DNA from: Deltaproteobacteria bacterium CG_4_8_14_3_um_filter_43_13
GTDB taxonomy: Bacteria > Desulfobacterota > UBA8473
Length of the DNA: 5,363 bases
Direction: 5' to 3'
Assembly: GCA_002782605.1 (NCBI GenBank)
Contig: PFIF01000293.1
Span: 1-5,363, forward strand
Part shown: in pieces, positions 4,688 to 5,363 of the stretch
Layout: the number at the start of each line of letters is the position of its first letter
How positions within the stretch are numbered: the stretch's first letter is position 1
Program-made: the position numbers and the translations under genes
The notes under the pieces: model-generated
Database searches by the model: none
Told to the model about the DNA's origin: nothing
What the model saw: the letters and a program-made list of their open reading frames with translations, nothing else

Positions 4688-5363
4688 TTACTCCTTTTCC
4701 ACCGGTATTCCAACTGCTTTCATTTTCTCTCTAAATTCGTCCTCGTAGGCTTCATATGTATGAACCTTCACAGGGTAATTCCAGGGATTGACATGTCTGC
4801 GCATACGGTTGTTATTCGCCAGATTCCTGGTGGGACTGAGGAAAACTCCCCCCATATGCATGAGCTTGCTGAAGGGAAAGTAGGCAAGCAAGGTGCTGAC
4901 GAGGAATAGATGGATATAAAAAGCCAGCCCAATCCCCTCAGGAACCACAGGATGAAAACTGAACAATCCAGTAGCTAATTCCTTTACTTTGAAAATATCT
5001 ACCTTATAAAAATGCCGCATAAGGACACCGGAAAGTGCCACACCCAGAATAAGAAATAGAGGAAAATAGTCAGCAGCAAGGGAGATGTATCGAATCTGTG
5101 GAATAACTACCCTTCTGAGGAAAAGGTATGTCACTGCCAGCAAGATGATGATGTCAGTCATATAGAGTGTTGGCACCCCTATCTCGAACAATCCATCCAT
5201 ACCCTCAAACAGATTCACAAAGAAAGGTATGGGCTCAGTAAAGAACCTCAGATGTCTTATCAGAATCAAGAGAAAAGACCAGTGAAAGGCCAGTCCTGCC
5301 AGCCAAAGCCACTTGGTTCCTCCGTATACAACCCTTGGGCCATCCCGTAATTCGGCTCTTGTA
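4688..5363 (-). CDS. dsrM: DsrM, cytochrome b (NarI-like) membrane subunit, 5'-truncated by window edge
   Basis: The frame is open from the stop at 4688 to the right edge, giving 224 visible residues; by the usual DsrM length, roughly a third of the protein lies outside. There is no true start here: the codon at 5269 is TTG inside a membrane helix, and the frame continues upstream with TKWLWLAGLAFHWSF. The visible part has several hydrophobic helices, then an amphipathic cytoplasmic tail rich in conserved DsrM text (FPFSKLMHMGGVFLSPTRN, NPWNYPVKVHTYE) ending VEKE. Histidines in or near helices (in AFHWS, IRHLRF, YIHLFL and LMHMGG) are candidates for axial ligands of the two b hemes expected from the NarI family. 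DsrM exchanges electrons with menaquinone and with DsrK on the cytoplasmic face. It is the most upstream gene seen; the operon promoter and any dsrAB or dsrC lie outside. Confidence 0.96.
   Translation of the reverse strand, partial: TRAELRDGPRVVYGGTKWLWLAGLAFHWSFLLILIRHLRFFTEPIPFFVNLFEGMDGLFEIGVPTLYMTDIIILLAVTYLFLRRVVIPQIRYISLAADYFPLFLILGVALSGVLMRHFYKVDIFKVKELATGLFSFHPVVPEGIGLAFYIHLFLVSTLLAYFPFSKLMHMGGVFLSPTRNLANNNRMRRHVNPWNYPVKVHTYEAYEDEFREKMKAVGIPVEKE

Noticed and set aside
5267..5269. TTG at 5269 as the start of dsrM
   Set aside because: The frame stays open to the window edge with typical DsrM sequence upstream (TKWLWLAGLAFHWSF), so this codon is internal and the gene is cut by the window.

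Overview
The window carries one continuous minus-strand block of dissimilatory sulfate-reduction genes, read from the right edge to the left: dsrM (5' end outside the window), dsrK, dsrJ, dsrO, dsrP, a small 2x[4Fe-4S]-type ferredoxin, and the first 43 codons of aprB (rest outside the window). No credible gene lies on the plus strand. The gene set and the order M-K-J-O-P, with no dsrL between K and J, point to a reductive, sulfate-respiring bacterium. The protein sequences resemble those of Desulfobacterota (former Deltaproteobacteria); Nitrospirota or another sulfate-reducing lineage cannot be excluded by eye. Base composition looks moderate.

Layout on the minus strand: dsrM, dsrK, dsrJ and dsrO are packed tightly (3-nt gap, 8-nt overlap, 4-nt ATGA overlap), each with a clear Shine-Dalgarno. 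A 108-nt gap then separates dsrO from dsrP, 73 nt separate dsrP from the ferredoxin, and 252 nt separate the ferredoxin from aprB. The genes form one functional set. DsrMKJOP is a membrane complex linking menaquinone and periplasmic redox (DsrP, DsrO, DsrJ) to a cytoplasmic HdrD-like iron-sulfur protein (DsrK on DsrM) that handles DsrC-trisulfide/thiol chemistry. AprB is the electron-transfer subunit of APS reductase. The ferredoxin between them is a candidate soluble carrier connecting the two modules.

The least ordinary content is non-coding. Two of the three spacers, dsrO-dsrP and ferredoxin-aprB, each hold a copy of the same kind of element: four AGAC tetrads spaced exactly 7 bp, an AT-rich spacer of about 40 nt, then four GTCT/GCCT tetrads spaced exactly 7 bp. 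Together these form a roughly 90-bp inverted heptad repeat starting at or just after the stop codon of the upstream gene. I do not recognise it as a named element. Also notable are a G10 homopolymer merged with the ferredoxin ribosome-binding site, and an Asp replacing the second cluster-I cysteine of that ferredoxin.
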